From Colwellia sp. M166 (lineage in GTDB: Bacteria > Pseudomonadota > Gammaproteobacteria > Enterobacterales > Alteromonadaceae), in the NCBI RefSeq assembly GCF_024585285.1, contig NZ_CP040755.1, positions 186,001-250,000 of the forward strand: DNA of 64,000 bases, written 5' to 3'. The notes below the pieces were generated by a model. The model worked only from the letters and a program-made list of their open reading frames with translations. It ran no database searches and had not been told where the DNA came from. Positions 29,014 to 38,417 of this stretch are shown piece by piece. The stretch's first letter is position 1. Each line of letters starts with the position of its first letter. A program made the translations under genes and the position numbers.

Positions 29014-29561
29014 TTATTGTCTCCATTAGATTTAATTTTCTTATTATTTAACATTATACAAGCTGAGCTAAGGCTTAGCTCAGCGCTTAAATACTATAGC
29101 TTTTGCCTGTTTTTACGTTAAATTTGCTACTCATAGCTCGCTATTAGGTAGACAAATATTTCTTGATACAGATAAAACTTATAGCATTGATAATAAACTA
29201 GGCATTTATTTTTTATAAAGATAGTTTAAGTCACTGTAAAATTTGCCGTACTCTTGTGTTTCGCATATCCATTATCCCAAGTCCAAGTTACATGAGTCAT
29301 TTTAAGCATAATAACGGCTGATTACTCAGGATAAGATCAAATTTAATGTTAAATAAAGTCGTTTTGCTTTGACTTCATTATTAGCATAAACTTTCTGTGC
29401 TTTTAGTACTAGCCCAAATCAGCAGTCCAACACGTTATAGCTATTGCGAACTCGCAACAAAAGCTGAGTTGCTTAATCAAATTGTCACTTTTCATTCAAA
29501 TAACCGTCATATAAATTTATTAGTTTATAGCAAATTATCAAGATCAATATGAGTATTTGTT
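29014..29561. other. Intergenic region with a near-perfect palindrome
   Basis: No gene seen in about 550 bp of AT-rich DNA. GCTGAGCTAAG (29062-29072) and CTTAGCTCAGC (29074-29084) form an 11-bp palindrome around a single G, about 50 bp upstream of the DHH gene start. Such symmetry suits a dimeric repressor operator better than an RNA hairpin, as the loop would be too small. Confidence 0.4.
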
Positions 29562-29738
29562 ATGCAAACTAAAAAATGGCCGGAAGAAAATGTTAATGAC
29601 TTCGATGATTATTTTGATAATCAGCAGCGAAAAAATAACAAGCAATCTAAGCGTAAATGGCGTGAAATAGAGGCTTTTAAGGAGCAAAGAAGAATGCAGC
29701 AAGAAATGCAGTCGTATGATGACTATTTAATGCATTAA
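29562..29738 (+). CDS. DUF3545-type small protein, 58 aa
   Basis: A short highly charged protein: MQTKKWPEENVNDFDDYF, then KRKWREIEAFKEQRRMQQEM. The RKWREIEA...RR motif is characteristic, as I recall, of the DUF3545 family of short gammaproteobacterial proteins of unknown role. It is predicted to be one long helix without membrane segment. The ATG at 29549 is not used, since its frame stops at once. It lies upstream of gsk but 235 bp away. Confidence 0.7.
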   Translation: MQTKKWPEENVNDFDDYFDNQQRKNNKQSKRKWREIEAFKEQRRMQQEMQSYDDYLMH

Positions 29739-29972
29739 GACCCGAACCTTCGTTGTGTAAAGCGCATGTGATAGCAATAATGCTGACTTATTTTATTATT
29801 ACACTGCGCTTTTAAACGCTATTTTGAGCACAGATAACGCTGATGAATAACCATTAAGCTTAACTTTTCACTATTTCTCAGTATTTCTCGGTAATTTCAG
29901 GCGATGTTTTCTGGTCAAACCAAATCGCATTGCGCTATAATCCGTTTTTTGTCATTAACCGTGTATTACTTC

Positions 29973-31277
29973 ATGAAGTTCCCCGGACGCCGTCAGCATA
30001 GACATTATTTCCCTGTAGATAATAAAAACCCGTTAACAAACCAAGTAAACCCTAGCTCACAAGCTGATAAAAACTATATTGTCGGTATCGATCAGGTTTT
30101 AGTGGATATTGAAGCCAAAGTTGAGCAAGCGTTTTTGGATGAGTTTGATCTACAACGAGGCATGTCACAGGTCATTTCAGACGAAGTAACGCAACGCTTA
30201 TACAAACGCTTAAAAGATGAGGCGTTAATTAATTACGAATTTGCCGGTGGTACCATAGGCAACACCATGCATAATTATTCTGTCTTAGCAGATGATCGCT
30301 CGGTGTTACTTGGCGTGATGTCTGAAAATATTCATGTTGGTGATTACGCTTATCGCTTTATTAGTAATACCTCTTCACGTGTTGATCTGAATTACCTGCA
30401 GCCGGTTGATGGCCCTATTGGTCGTTGTTTTACGTTGATTGATGATACCGGAGAGCGCACGTTTGGTATTAATGCGGGCTTGATTAACCGCTTACGTCCT
30501 GACTCTATTGACGAGTCGTTAATTTCAGGTGCATCAGCACTGGTGATAAGTTCGTACTTAATGCGTACACAACCAGGTGATACCATGACTGAAGCCGCAA
30601 TTAAAGCAGTGAAATGTGCTAATGCGGCTGGCGTCCCCGTGGTATTGACCTTAGGGACTAAATTCCTCATTGAAGAAGAACCTGAGTTTTGGCGTGATTT
30701 TGTACAAAAACATGTCAACATACTGACCATGAATGAAGAAGAAGCCTTAGCGATCACCGGGATAGAAGAGCCACTACTTGCGGCCAATAAATGTCTTGAT
30801 TGGGTTGATATGGTTATCTGTACTGCCGGTAAAGATGGTTTATATATGGCTGGTTATGTTGATGAGCCGTTTAAACGCGAAAGTGAATATCCGCTAATAT
30901 CAGCTGAAATTGAAGAATTTAATCGTTATGAATATTCTCGCCCTATGTTATTGAAAGATTGCCAAAAGCCAATGCGAATATATACCCACTCAGCACCGTA
31001 TATGGGCGGACCTGAACGCATTAAAAATACTAATGGTGCTGGCGATGCTGCACTTGCCGCGATATTGCATGACTTAAGTGCTAATGTTTATCATAAAAAT
31101 ACTGTGGCAAATTCAAGCAAACACCAGCAACCGGCTTTAACTTACTCCTCGCTATCACAAATGAGTAAATATGCTAACCGAGCCAGTTATGAAGTATTAG
31201 TGCAGCATTCACCACGTTTGTCTCGTGGCTTACCCGAGCGAGAAGATAGCTTAGATCAAGCTTATTGGGCTCAGTAA
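29973..31277 (+). CDS. gsk: Inosine-guanosine kinase
   Basis: Phosphorylates inosine and guanosine to IMP and GMP in purine salvage. Start chosen at ATG 29973 (MKFPGRRQHRHYFPVDNKNP), giving 434 residues, the same as E. coli Gsk; the open frame extends 23 codons further up. Seen: [65 protein letters not shown], and the PfkB-type ATP/anion-hole motif NTNGAGDAALAA near residue 350. The C-terminus HSPRLSRGLPEREDSL is as in E. coli. Confidence 0.96.
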   Translation: MKFPGRRQHRHYFPVDNKNPLTNQVNPSSQADKNYIVGIDQVLVDIEAKVEQAFLDEFDLQRGMSQVISDEVTQRLYKRLKDEALINYEFAGGTIGNTMHNYSVLADDRSVLLGVMSENIHVGDYAYRFISNTSSRVDLNYLQPVDGPIGRCFTLIDDTGERTFGINAGLINRLRPDSIDESLISGASALVISSYLMRTQPGDTMTEAAIKAVKCANAAGVPVVLTLGTKFLIEEEPEFWRDFVQKHVNILTMNEEEALAITGIEEPLLAANKCLDWVDMVICTAGKDGLYMAGYVDEPFKRESEYPLISAEIEEFNRYEYSRPMLLKDCQKPMRIYTHSAPYMGGPERIKNTNGAGDAALAAILHDLSANVYHKNTVANSSKHQQPALTYSSLSQMSKYANRASYEVLVQHSPRLSRGLPEREDSLDQAYWAQ

Positions 31278-31434
31278 TTTATCTATTAAGCATTATAAAA
31301 TGCCAGTGGATTAGCATTGTTATTGTGGTGACTATTTAATTAGTGCAATTAAGACTACAATGACAGCGCTTTTTAGCTGAGAAAAGTAACTGCTCGGTAA
31401 TTCATCCCCTTTAATGAGAATTTTAAGCTTTTCC

Positions 31435-32325
31435 ATGACGACTTTAACCACGCATAAATCATCACAACGCCGTTTACTTATTGCACTTGCTATCACTAGT
31501 GCCTTTATGGTGTTACAACTTGTCGGCGCTTTTTACGCAAACTCTTTAGCTGTTTATGCGGATGCAGGGCATTTATTTGTTCACAATAGTTCATTGTTTA
31601 TTGCTTTAATTGCTTCGACATTAGCGATAAAGTTTGGACGAACCTTTAGCGATGGTTATCGTCGTTTAGAGCTCTCAGGTGGTTTGATCAATGGTTGTCT
31701 GTATTTATTGATCAGTTGCTGGATTTTATTGCAAGGTGCGGAAAGACTGTTTGGTCATGAGCACCATGATGAGCATGAAATTAACACCTTTGTTATGTCA
31801 GCAATTGCCTCGTTAGGTTTCTTATTCCATGCCGCATCGGCTTATGTTTTATATAAGGGCCGCAAAGACAGTGTTAATGTTTATGCGGTGTTTTTGCATA
31901 CCTTTTTTGATCTCCTCTCGACCATAGTGACTTTTGTTACCAGTATTGTTATTCATGTGACGGGCTGGACGATTGTTGATTCACTATCAAGTATATTAAT
32001 TTCATTTTTTGTGCTTTATACTGGCTCTAAACTGCTTTATAAATGTGTTAAAGGTTTATTTTTCAACGGGATACGGTTGCCGGCATTGAAAAAAATTGAA
32101 GCGGCTTTACAAGCTATTGAACACATTGATAATGTGCATAACTTAATTGTAAAAAGTGATAATGGTCAGGTGGTAGTTGGTGCTCATATTGTCCTTAAAC
32201 ATAAATGTACATTAGAAAAACATGATGAAATTTGCCGCTTTCAAGTTGAACGAGTGTTGAAAGAGCAATTTGATGTCAGTACCAGTGTGCTACAAATTGA
32301 AATTCATGGTTGTCAGCATCACTAG
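31435..32325 (+). CDS. Cation diffusion facilitator (CDF) transporter with variant metal site
   Basis: An efflux antiporter for divalent metals, most like the CzcD/ZitB zinc group, 296 residues from ATG 31435 (an in-frame ATG at 31414 is possible). Six membrane helices are visible, then a cytoplasmic ferredoxin-like domain (residues about 215-296: IEHIDNVHNLIVKSDNGQVV). A His-rich loop sits between helices 3 and 4 (HEHHDEHE). In helix 2 the usual HxxxD reads HLFVH, with His for Asp, while helix 5 keeps HTFFD. This may change metal preference or affect proton coupling. The C-terminus HGCQHH is typical. A miniature repeat element begins 10 bp after its stop. Confidence 0.85.
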   Translation: MTTLTTHKSSQRRLLIALAITSAFMVLQLVGAFYANSLAVYADAGHLFVHNSSLFIALIASTLAIKFGRTFSDGYRRLELSGGLINGCLYLLISCWILLQGAERLFGHEHHDEHEINTFVMSAIASLGFLFHAASAYVLYKGRKDSVNVYAVFLHTFFDLLSTIVTFVTSIVIHVTGWTIVDSLSSILISFFVLYTGSKLLYKCVKGLFFNGIRLPALKKIEAALQAIEHIDNVHNLIVKSDNGQVVVGAHIVLKHKCTLEKHDEICRFQVERVLKEQFDVSTSVLQIEIHGCQHH

Positions 32326-32334
32326 CGAAATAAG

Positions 32335-32391
32335 TTATAGCAATTTTACTAAGCTCTGAGTGGGGAACAAACTTAATAAACTTGGTATTAA
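32335..32391. repeat. Miniature inverted-repeat element, short form 1
   Basis: ATAGCAATTTTACTAAG and CTTAATAAACTTGGTATTA are inverted ends around CTCTGAGTGGGGAACAAA. It is one of five related elements in the window and begins 10 bp after the CDF gene stop, where it could act as a 3' hairpin. Confidence 0.8.
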
Positions 32392-32511
32392 TCTACGCCA
32401 GCTATGTCTATTCGGTATTAAATCTTTATACCGGTATATTTACGATTTAAATCAATAAATTTAGCCTAATTATCCGTTATCATAGCGAGATGTTTCCTAT
32501 GAGTCTTTTGC

Positions 32512-33237
32512 ATGTCACCAACAAAGCAAACACTAAATAATAGCCTACTGAGTGGTTTTTTAATTTTATTGGCGTCGATTATTATTTTTGCTATTGCACA
32601 AGTTATCGAGCGTTTTTTGAATAGCTATGAACTCGCGTCGATGTATATTTCTTTTTGTGCCGGTTTTATCTTATTTACTCCTTTGGTAAGCCTAGCATTA
32701 CATCCATTATTAAGCGTTAATTCGGATAAAAGTAATAAAATCAAAGCGACAGGCTTAATTGTTAATGTTGGCTTAGTTGCTGTTGTACAAGGGGCGTTCT
32801 TTTTAATTTGGATGACAGATGCGATTGCGATTTATAGCATTTATGTTGATGGCAATTCATTTTTAGCCAAAGCTTTTAATATTAACAGTCAAAAAACGAC
32901 CAGTCTTAGTCAAGAGTTCTATTGGTTTAATGTGTTTTTGGCTTGGTTTTTCTCATTATTATCACTGACTCTTGGTTTATTACCGTGTTTAATTGCCCGT
33001 TTGAAAAATTTGGGGGTAGTCGGTAATTTTGTCTCAGCTTTTCAATTTGCTAAACAATGTAAATTACAGCTGGCGGTTTATGCTTTTTACTTAGCCTTTG
33101 CTGTTGTTGTGCCATTAATGTACGGAAAATATTTATTTATCCTGCTGTTTCCAATAACCTTAACATGGGTTTTTGTTACTATTGCAAAAAGTTACTTAGC
33201 CTCTTCCGAGCTTAGTTCACATCCTACTTTGAAATAA
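32512..33237 (+). CDS. Integral membrane protein of unknown function
   Basis: The 241-residue protein has about six hydrophobic helices (residues about 14-32, 43-66, 78-102, 135-160, 183-205, 208-226) and no recognised motif. The N-terminus is short and hydrophilic. It is most likely an inner-membrane protein. Neighbours (CDF transporter upstream, DUF885 protein 180 bp downstream) do not suggest a role. Confidence 0.65.
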   Translation: MSPTKQTLNNSLLSGFLILLASIIIFAIAQVIERFLNSYELASMYISFCAGFILFTPLVSLALHPLLSVNSDKSNKIKATGLIVNVGLVAVVQGAFFLIWMTDAIAIYSIYVDGNSFLAKAFNINSQKTTSLSQEFYWFNVFLAWFFSLLSLTLGLLPCLIARLKNLGVVGNFVSAFQFAKQCKLQLAVYAFYLAFAVVVPLMYGKYLFILLFPITLTWVFVTIAKSYLASSELSSHPTLK

Positions 33238-33416
33238 AGTCAGTTATGTCAAAGGCGCAACAATAAGTAGTTGAGCCGCTGCGAACCAACATCACTATTT
33301 TTCCATTTTCTTTTACTTGTTGTTATTAGTTTGTTAACGTCAAAAGTATAATAATAACATGCTGATAATAAGCATCTAATTTCAAAACTAAATCACTAGT
33401 TTAATTTGAGGAAATT

Positions 33417-35243
33417 ATGATAAAAAAAATATTTAAATGGCTAGGGTTTTTACTACTAATCATTACCGTACTTGCTGGCAGTTTTGCTGCTTATGAGTGG
33501 AATGCTGATAAACCTATCAGGTTTCGCTCATTTGTTGATCGTGAAGTTTTAAAAATGGCCTTTGAAAGTCCTGAAACTTTAACCTCGCTAGGCTTCCTAG
33601 AATCTATAGGTATCACCGGGCATAATGCAGAGTTAGATGATGCAAGTTTGGCAAAAGCTGATGAGATGTATGTCAAACTGAAGACCGTACACAAAACGCT
33701 AAATGCCTATGACGATGAAAATTTAACTGAGGCTGACCGTCTTTCAAAAAAAATTGCCTTATATTTGCTAGATTTTGCCAAAGATTCCGAGCAATTTCGT
33801 TATCATAACTACCCGGTAAATCAATTGTTTGGTATTCAAAACGGCTATCCAAGCTTTATGGAAGCTCAACATCAAGTCAATAGTGTTGCAGATGCTGAAA
33901 ACTACTTATCTCGTTTAGAAAAAGTTAAACATAAATTTAACCAAGAACTAGAAGGCATAAGGCTTAGAGAAGAAAAAGGCATTATTCCTCCAGCGTTTGT
34001 TATTGAACGCGTGTTAGAAGAGATGAATAACTTTGTTGATAAGCCTATCGAAGAAAATATTCTCTATAGTTCATTGGCAAAGAAAATGTCAGATAGTGAA
34101 AATATTTCAGCTGATGAACAACAGCAGTTATTAGCGAAAGCAAAAAATAACATCAAGACATTCGTACACCCAGCATATCAGTCGCTAATTACCTACTTTA
34201 GTAATTTGCAGGCAAAGGCAACAAACGATGATGGCTTTTGGCGTTTACCTGATGGTGATAAGGCGTATGCCAGTGCATTACAGTTTTTCACCACAACAAA
34301 TTATACGCCGCAATATATTCATGATGTTGGTTTAAAAGAAGTTGAGCGTATTCAAAATGAAATATTGACTATCTTAGTTGAGCAAGGTTATGACACTTCA
34401 CAAGGCTTTTCTGCAGCGATTGAATCTTTGGCGGCACAAGATAGCTTTTATTATCCGGATAGTGATGAAGGACGAGCGCAAATATTGAAAGATTATCAAG
34501 TTATTCTTGATGAAATAGACACCGGCTTGGATGCCGTTTTTAGAATTCGTCCTAAAGCAGGTATGGAAGTCACCCGTATTCCTGAGTTTAAAGAGAAAAC
34601 AGCCCCGGGTGCTTATTATCAACAGCCAGCGATCGATGGCAGCCGTCCGGGACGTTTCTTTGCAAACTTGTATGATATTAAAGCAACACCAAAATATTCC
34701 ATGAGAACACTGGCTTATCATGAGGGCATTCCTGGACATCACTTTCAAATTGCGGTGGCGATGGAGCTAGAAGGATTACCGCTATTTAGAATGTTTTCAC
34801 CATTTACCGCTTATGTTGAGGGTTGGGCACTTTATAGTGAGTACTTAGCATGGGAAATGGGCTTTCAAGATGATTCCTTTGATAATATTGGCCGCTTACA
34901 AGCTGAATTATTTCGAGCGGTACGATTGGTTGTTGATACCGGCATTCATTATAAAAAATGGCCTCGACAACAAGCTATTGATTACATGAAAAGCAATACG
35001 GGCATGGCGCAATCTGATGTTATTTCTGAGATTGAGCGTTATATTGTGATGCCGGGGCAAGCAACATCCTATAAAGTGGGGATGATGAAAATTTTAGCGT
35101 TGAGAGAAAAAGCTAAAACCGCTTTAGGTAATAAATTTGATTTACGTGATTTTCATGATGTAGTGCTAAAAAATGGTGCTGTACCGTTAGATATCTTAGA
35201 GCGCTTTGTTGATCGCTATATTGCCGATACATTAGCTAATTAA
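33417..35243 (+). CDS. DUF885-family putative metallopeptidase, membrane-anchored
   Basis: The 608-residue protein has an uncleaved-looking N-terminal helix (about residues 5-27) and then a large helical domain. DUF885 proteins have the zinc-peptidase-like motif HEGIPGHH, here in LAYHEGIPGHHFQIAVAME (about residue 440), followed by the acidic EGWALYSEYLAWEMG. The C-terminus has VMPGQATSYKVGMMKIL, also conserved in the family. The fold resembles M32-type peptidases, but few members have known substrates. The periplasm is the likely site. Start is supported by GAGGAA 5 nt upstream. A terminator follows. Confidence 0.88.
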   Translation: MIKKIFKWLGFLLLIITVLAGSFAAYEWNADKPIRFRSFVDREVLKMAFESPETLTSLGFLESIGITGHNAELDDASLAKADEMYVKLKTVHKTLNAYDDENLTEADRLSKKIALYLLDFAKDSEQFRYHNYPVNQLFGIQNGYPSFMEAQHQVNSVADAENYLSRLEKVKHKFNQELEGIRLREEKGIIPPAFVIERVLEEMNNFVDKPIEENILYSSLAKKMSDSENISADEQQQLLAKAKNNIKTFVHPAYQSLITYFSNLQAKATNDDGFWRLPDGDKAYASALQFFTTTNYTPQYIHDVGLKEVERIQNEILTILVEQGYDTSQGFSAAIESLAAQDSFYYPDSDEGRAQILKDYQVILDEIDTGLDAVFRIRPKAGMEVTRIPEFKEKTAPGAYYQQPAIDGSRPGRFFANLYDIKATPKYSMRTLAYHEGIPGHHFQIAVAMELEGLPLFRMFSPFTAYVEGWALYSEYLAWEMGFQDDSFDNIGRLQAELFRAVRLVVDTGIHYKKWPRQQAIDYMKSNTGMAQSDVISEIERYIVMPGQATSYKVGMMKILALREKAKTALGNKFDLRDFHDVVLKNGAVPLDILERFVDRYIADTLAN

Positions 35244-35261
35244 TCTCTCACTTTGCTAAAT

Positions 35262-35287
35262 AAAAGGCCGCTTTGCGGTCTTTTTTT
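35262..35287 (+). terminator. Terminator after the DUF885 gene
   Basis: AAAAGGCCGC pairs with GCGGTCTTTTTTT around a TTT loop, one G-T pair in the stem, 20 bp after the stop codon. Confidence 0.85.
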
Positions 35288-35348
35288 ATCGCTGAATGAT
35301 AGCCCAATATTGTCAACAAGGTTTACCGTTATTTTTACAATCTGGAGC

Positions 35349-35609
35349 TTATACCAAGTTTATTAAGGAAGCTCCCGAAGGCTGATTTTAAAAGCTTTAC
35401 AGGCCGTGTTATTGATTTCGATAAGGTTCTCACAGGGATGTGAGTCATTAGAACAACGCAGGAGCAGTTGTCGAGAGTAACCCTTATCTTCAACCAATGC
35501 CTTACCTGCATGGATGTAGGTACTTAGCTTCAGTCTGGAACGATGAACCTGTGCCGCTAAAGCTTTTAAATTTCACTGAGTGGGAAGAAACTTAGTAAAA
35601 TTGGTATTA
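35349..35609. repeat. Miniature inverted-repeat element, long form 1 (261 bp)
   Basis: TTATACCAAGTTTATTAAG at the left and CTTAGTAAAATTGGTATTA at the right are inverted ends. The interior lacks a gene and is repeated at 45680-45925 (shared: TTACAGGCCG, ACAGGGATGTGAGTCATTAG, GCCTGCATGGATGTAGGTAC). It ends 2 bp from the stop codon of the minus-strand binding-protein gene. Confidence 0.88.
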
Positions 35610-35611
35610 GA

Positions 35612-36400
35612 TTAGTTACCCGAGTGTGACTTGCCTTTTGAAGGCAAGCAATGGTTAATCTGATATTGATAAATCTGATAAAGAAAGTCTTCTTGATAAA
35701 GTCTTTCTACAGCTGCTGTCAATAAAGGTTGCAAGGTGATAAAAGGTGACTTTTTTGCTAAGTGTAAACCTAATTCATGACGGTCTAAATCGAAAGTATT
35801 AGTGACTAAGCTGCTATCCATACCTTGTAGGCGTAAGCTGTATTCAAGGCCTATCTTTGAACCAATGATACCATCAATACGATTCATTTTTAGCAAGCTA
35901 ACGGCTTGTTTATAGTTATCGACTTTGATTTTTTTCAATTTTTTGTCTTGATCAAATATTTTATTAAATTGTGTGTTTCTTATCACCGCAATATTTTTGA
36001 GTTGATGAAGGTCTTCGTAGCGCTCAATAGTGATATTACTAGGAGTGACCAAGACAATTTTTATGTAAGAAAGTGGACCAATATAGACAACATTTTTTTT
36101 AAGCCCGCTATTTTTTAAAATGAGTGCTAAATCTAATTCACCGGTTTTCAATGAATGCAGAATTCTTGCGTATGGATAGGAAGAAAATTCAATATTTACT
36201 GGCAACCCTTCTATTACTGCTTGAATTGCTAGCATATTTACACCAGCACAATGTTTACTTTCAACAAAACCATTAAAAGGAGGAAAGGCAGGTACACTGG
36301 CATAAAGTGTTTTATTGTTGGCATAAGATAAGGTATTAGTCATGATTAATACTAAAAACATAAGGTAGACAATCTGCTGGTTTAGCTTAAATCTTTTCAA
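35612..36400 (-). CDS. Periplasmic solute-binding protein, ABC type 3-like
   Basis: The 262-residue precursor has a signal peptide (hydrophobic residues about 9-24, cleavage near SYA). The mature protein follows the SBP_bac_3 pattern: LYASVPAFPPFNGFVESKHC, GVNMLAIQAVIEGLPVNIEF, LKTGELDLALIL, and AVSLLKMNRIDGIIG. No permease or ATPase gene is adjacent, so it may be an orphan sensor-like binding protein as is common in marine Alteromonadales. It is divergent from a gene with a Fur box. Ligand unknown. Confidence 0.78.
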   Translation of the reverse strand: MKRFKLNQQIVYLMFLVLIMTNTLSYANNKTLYASVPAFPPFNGFVESKHCAGVNMLAIQAVIEGLPVNIEFSSYPYARILHSLKTGELDLALILKNSGLKKNVVYIGPLSYIKIVLVTPSNITIERYEDLHQLKNIAVIRNTQFNKIFDQDKKLKKIKVDNYKQAVSLLKMNRIDGIIGSKIGLEYSLRLQGMDSSLVTNTFDLDRHELGLHLAKKSPFITLQPLLTAAVERLYQEDFLYQIYQYQINHCLPSKGKSHSGN

Positions 36401-36559
36401 AGTTATTCCATTAACTATTCATCTCCTGAAAATTATAGTCACGATTATGATTTATTGACATTTTTTTTATTATAGTGGCTTCATAAATTACAAAATATTA
36501 CACGGAGTTCAGTATTTAACATTATTTTATATCGAAAAATTTATCTTGATTATGTTAAT

Positions 36560-36578
36560 GGTAATGATTATCATTTAC
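36560..36578. promoter_or_regulatory. Fur box
   Basis: GGTAATGATTATCATTTAC matches the 19-bp Fur consensus GATAATGATAATCATTATC at 15 of 19 positions by eye. It lies 42 bp upstream of the ATG at 36621 and about 160 bp from the divergent binding-protein gene. Iron repression of the gene at 36621 is the likely effect. Confidence 0.8.
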
Positions 36579-36620
36579 TTTAATTTAAAGTTAACTTAAC
36601 CTTACAGTAGGAATTTATCG

Positions 36621-37046
36621 ATGAATTGGCAAAATTTACTGACAAAGGGTAATACTTACTTTGATAAACAGCAGTGGGTCAAAGCTGAACTTTACTATAA
36701 ATCGGCTTATAGCCAATTAGCAGGGCGATGGGACTGTGGTGAAAAGCACGAGTCTTTATTAATGGCATGGGTTTGTGCTTGCCATAACTTAGGAACATTA
36801 TTTGAAACACAGGGGGATCATGAAAGAGCTATCGGGTATTTATTACAAGCCTATCAAGAAGTTCATCGTACCAGCCAAGATGAAAGTGCAAGTGACTCAT
36901 TAAGAACGTTGGCCTTTACTGCTTTAAAAACCACTTTGCAGGCTATTATGTTTTTTACCCAAAAACATCCCAGCTGTGAACATTGTTTAGCACAGCTTGA
37001 GCATTTGCAAAAAACCGCAGAGTTTGAAGTACAAACTTTACATTAA
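36621..37046 (+). CDS. TPR-like protein, possibly DUF2753, Fur-controlled
   Basis: A 141-residue soluble protein with helical-repeat character: MNWQNLLTKGNTYFDKQQW, VKAELYYKSAYSQLA, CHNLGTLFETQGDHERAIGYLLQAY. The general look recalls DUF2753 of Vibrio and relatives, a tentative match. The end has a CxxC (PSCEHCLAQLEHLQ) among several other cysteines. A strong Fur box precedes it, so it is expected to be made under iron limitation. Its role in iron response is unknown. The start lies after AGTAGGAATT. Confidence 0.7.
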   Translation: MNWQNLLTKGNTYFDKQQWVKAELYYKSAYSQLAGRWDCGEKHESLLMAWVCACHNLGTLFETQGDHERAIGYLLQAYQEVHRTSQDESASDSLRTLAFTALKTTLQAIMFFTQKHPSCEHCLAQLEHLQKTAEFEVQTLH

Positions 37047-37219
37047 CAGTATCTTAACTCTTTTTATCAAAACCTGATAAGGCATAAGCCAATGGCATAT
37101 AAATTTATTAAAAAGTTCGATGATTTTTACAATTTTAGTTGTGCGTTCGCCTATTCTTTTGACACTTAAACGCTGAAAAAGTGAACTGTTAAGTCTAAGG
37201 ATAGTAAGGAGATGGCAAA

Positions 37220-37519
37220 ATGTTAGGTTTTACATTCTTTAAGGTGCAAGGTGATAGTATGTCGCCGAATATTCCCAATGAAAGTTATATTTTTGCTAGT
37301 CGTTGGTTTGTTGGTTTTTTTTTAGGTGAAGGGAAGAAAATATTAATTCAGCACCGCACTTATGGCTTAATCGTGAAAACGGTTGCTTTGGTTGATCATC
37401 ATGGCTTTATTTGGTTAAAAGGGGAAGATGCTCGAAGTATATCAGTCGAGCAAATTGGCCCAATAGATAAAGCGCAAGTGATTGGTCGCGTGTTAAGTGT
37501 TTTTAAAAATAATGAGTGA
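37220..37519 (+). CDS. Small S24/S26-type peptidase-like protein, 99 aa
   Basis: It has the serine-lysine peptidase pattern of the signal-peptidase/LexA group: serine in FKVQGDSMSPNIPNESYI (about residue 13) and lysine in TYGLIVKTVALVD. Closest recalled relatives are the small proteases that mature nickel-type superoxide dismutase (SodX-like), but no sodN gene is in the window, so that name is not given. It has no clear membrane anchor. The start has AAGGAG 7-9 nt upstream. It is 170 bp downstream of the Fur-controlled TPR-like gene and may share its transcript. Confidence 0.72.
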   Translation: MLGFTFFKVQGDSMSPNIPNESYIFASRWFVGFFLGEGKKILIQHRTYGLIVKTVALVDHHGFIWLKGEDARSISVEQIGPIDKAQVIGRVLSVFKNNE

Positions 37520-37697
37520 AATATACTAGGGGCTAAAATATTAGAGCTATGATGTTAAGCACTTTCGTTGCTTAAATGAAATGTAAGTCGTCTTACTTAT
37601 GACTGTAGATTTATCACGAGCCATGATAGTTTTTCATTGAAACCATACCGGCGCATTGTAGCGGTTTATCAATTTTTACTGCTATTCAATATTGAGG

Positions 37698-38417
37698 TTA
37701 ACTAAATGATAAATCAATGTACTTGTTAAGCCTGTCATTGTTGAGTCGTTGAGGGGAAAGTTGGTCAACTATCTCTAATGTTTGATAAACCTTAGTTAAG
37801 CCAACTTTATCGTCTAAAGGAATTTTTTCAAAAGCGGGATCTTCAATGGTATCTTTAAGCGTCGCTAAGGTTGCTTGTAAACTTGCTTTAAAGTCGGTTT
37901 CACGCTTTGCCTCTTCTACATTGGATATTACTTCTTTTGCCGACTCTAGCGCTTTTATTAATATGGATAATGTTTCGCTTCTTTGTGCTTCGGACTCAGC
38001 ATCTGATGTCTCGTTATTATCATCTGACTGTAAACGGGTGATCAAATCGCCCATATACTGAGTTAGGCCTAAGCTCGAATTTTCATTGCTAAGAGAGCTT
38101 GTATCAATATCTGATGAAGTATTAGTCAGCTTGCCATATTCGTCTTTTGAAATTAACCCTAGTTGATAAACACGTTCTTTTAGTGATTCTACGTCGTCAA
38201 ATTTTAAAGTGTCACCACTAAAGAACTCTTTACTCAGCGCATTTATTTTTTGGGCTCGGCTTGATAAATATAAACTACTTTGATCGGTAGCAACCGTTGC
38301 TGTTTGCTCTGCCGTGCTTTCTTTATGTTGCGCTATTATGCTATCAATTTCAGATGTACTGGTGCTTGTTGATGACGTATTGACTAGCGAATTGTAAGAA
38401 TTTATGTTGTTAATCAT
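37698..38417 (-). CDS. Hypothetical Ser/Thr-rich helical protein
   Basis: Unrecognised, 239 residues. The N-terminus is Ser/Thr/Asn-rich and disordered (INNINSYNSLVNTSSTSTST), followed by a short conserved-looking block (LYLSSRAQKINALSKEFFSG), a second (ESLKERVYQLGLISKDEYGK) and long acidic helices to the end. No signal peptide. The style resembles the small genes at 63.2-64.0 kb, which also start MxINS...SS and carry an EELEQRVN segment; a distant relation is possible. A role in surface or flagellar export cannot be shown. Confidence 0.65.
   Translation of the reverse strand: MINNINSYNSLVNTSSTSTSTSEIDSIIAQHKESTAEQTATVATDQSSLYLSSRAQKINALSKEFFSGDTLKFDDVESLKERVYQLGLISKDEYGKLTNTSSDIDTSSLSNENSSLGLTQYMGDLITRLQSDDNNETSDAESEAQRSETLSILIKALESAKEVISNVEEAKRETDFKASLQATLATLKDTIEDPAFEKIPLDDKVGLTKVYQTLEIVDQLSPQRLNNDRLNKYIDLSFS

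Noticed and set aside
37220..37519. Nickel superoxide dismutase maturation protease (sodX)
   Set aside because: The Ser/Lys pattern fits, but there is no sodN beside it, so only a general peptidase-like call is made.
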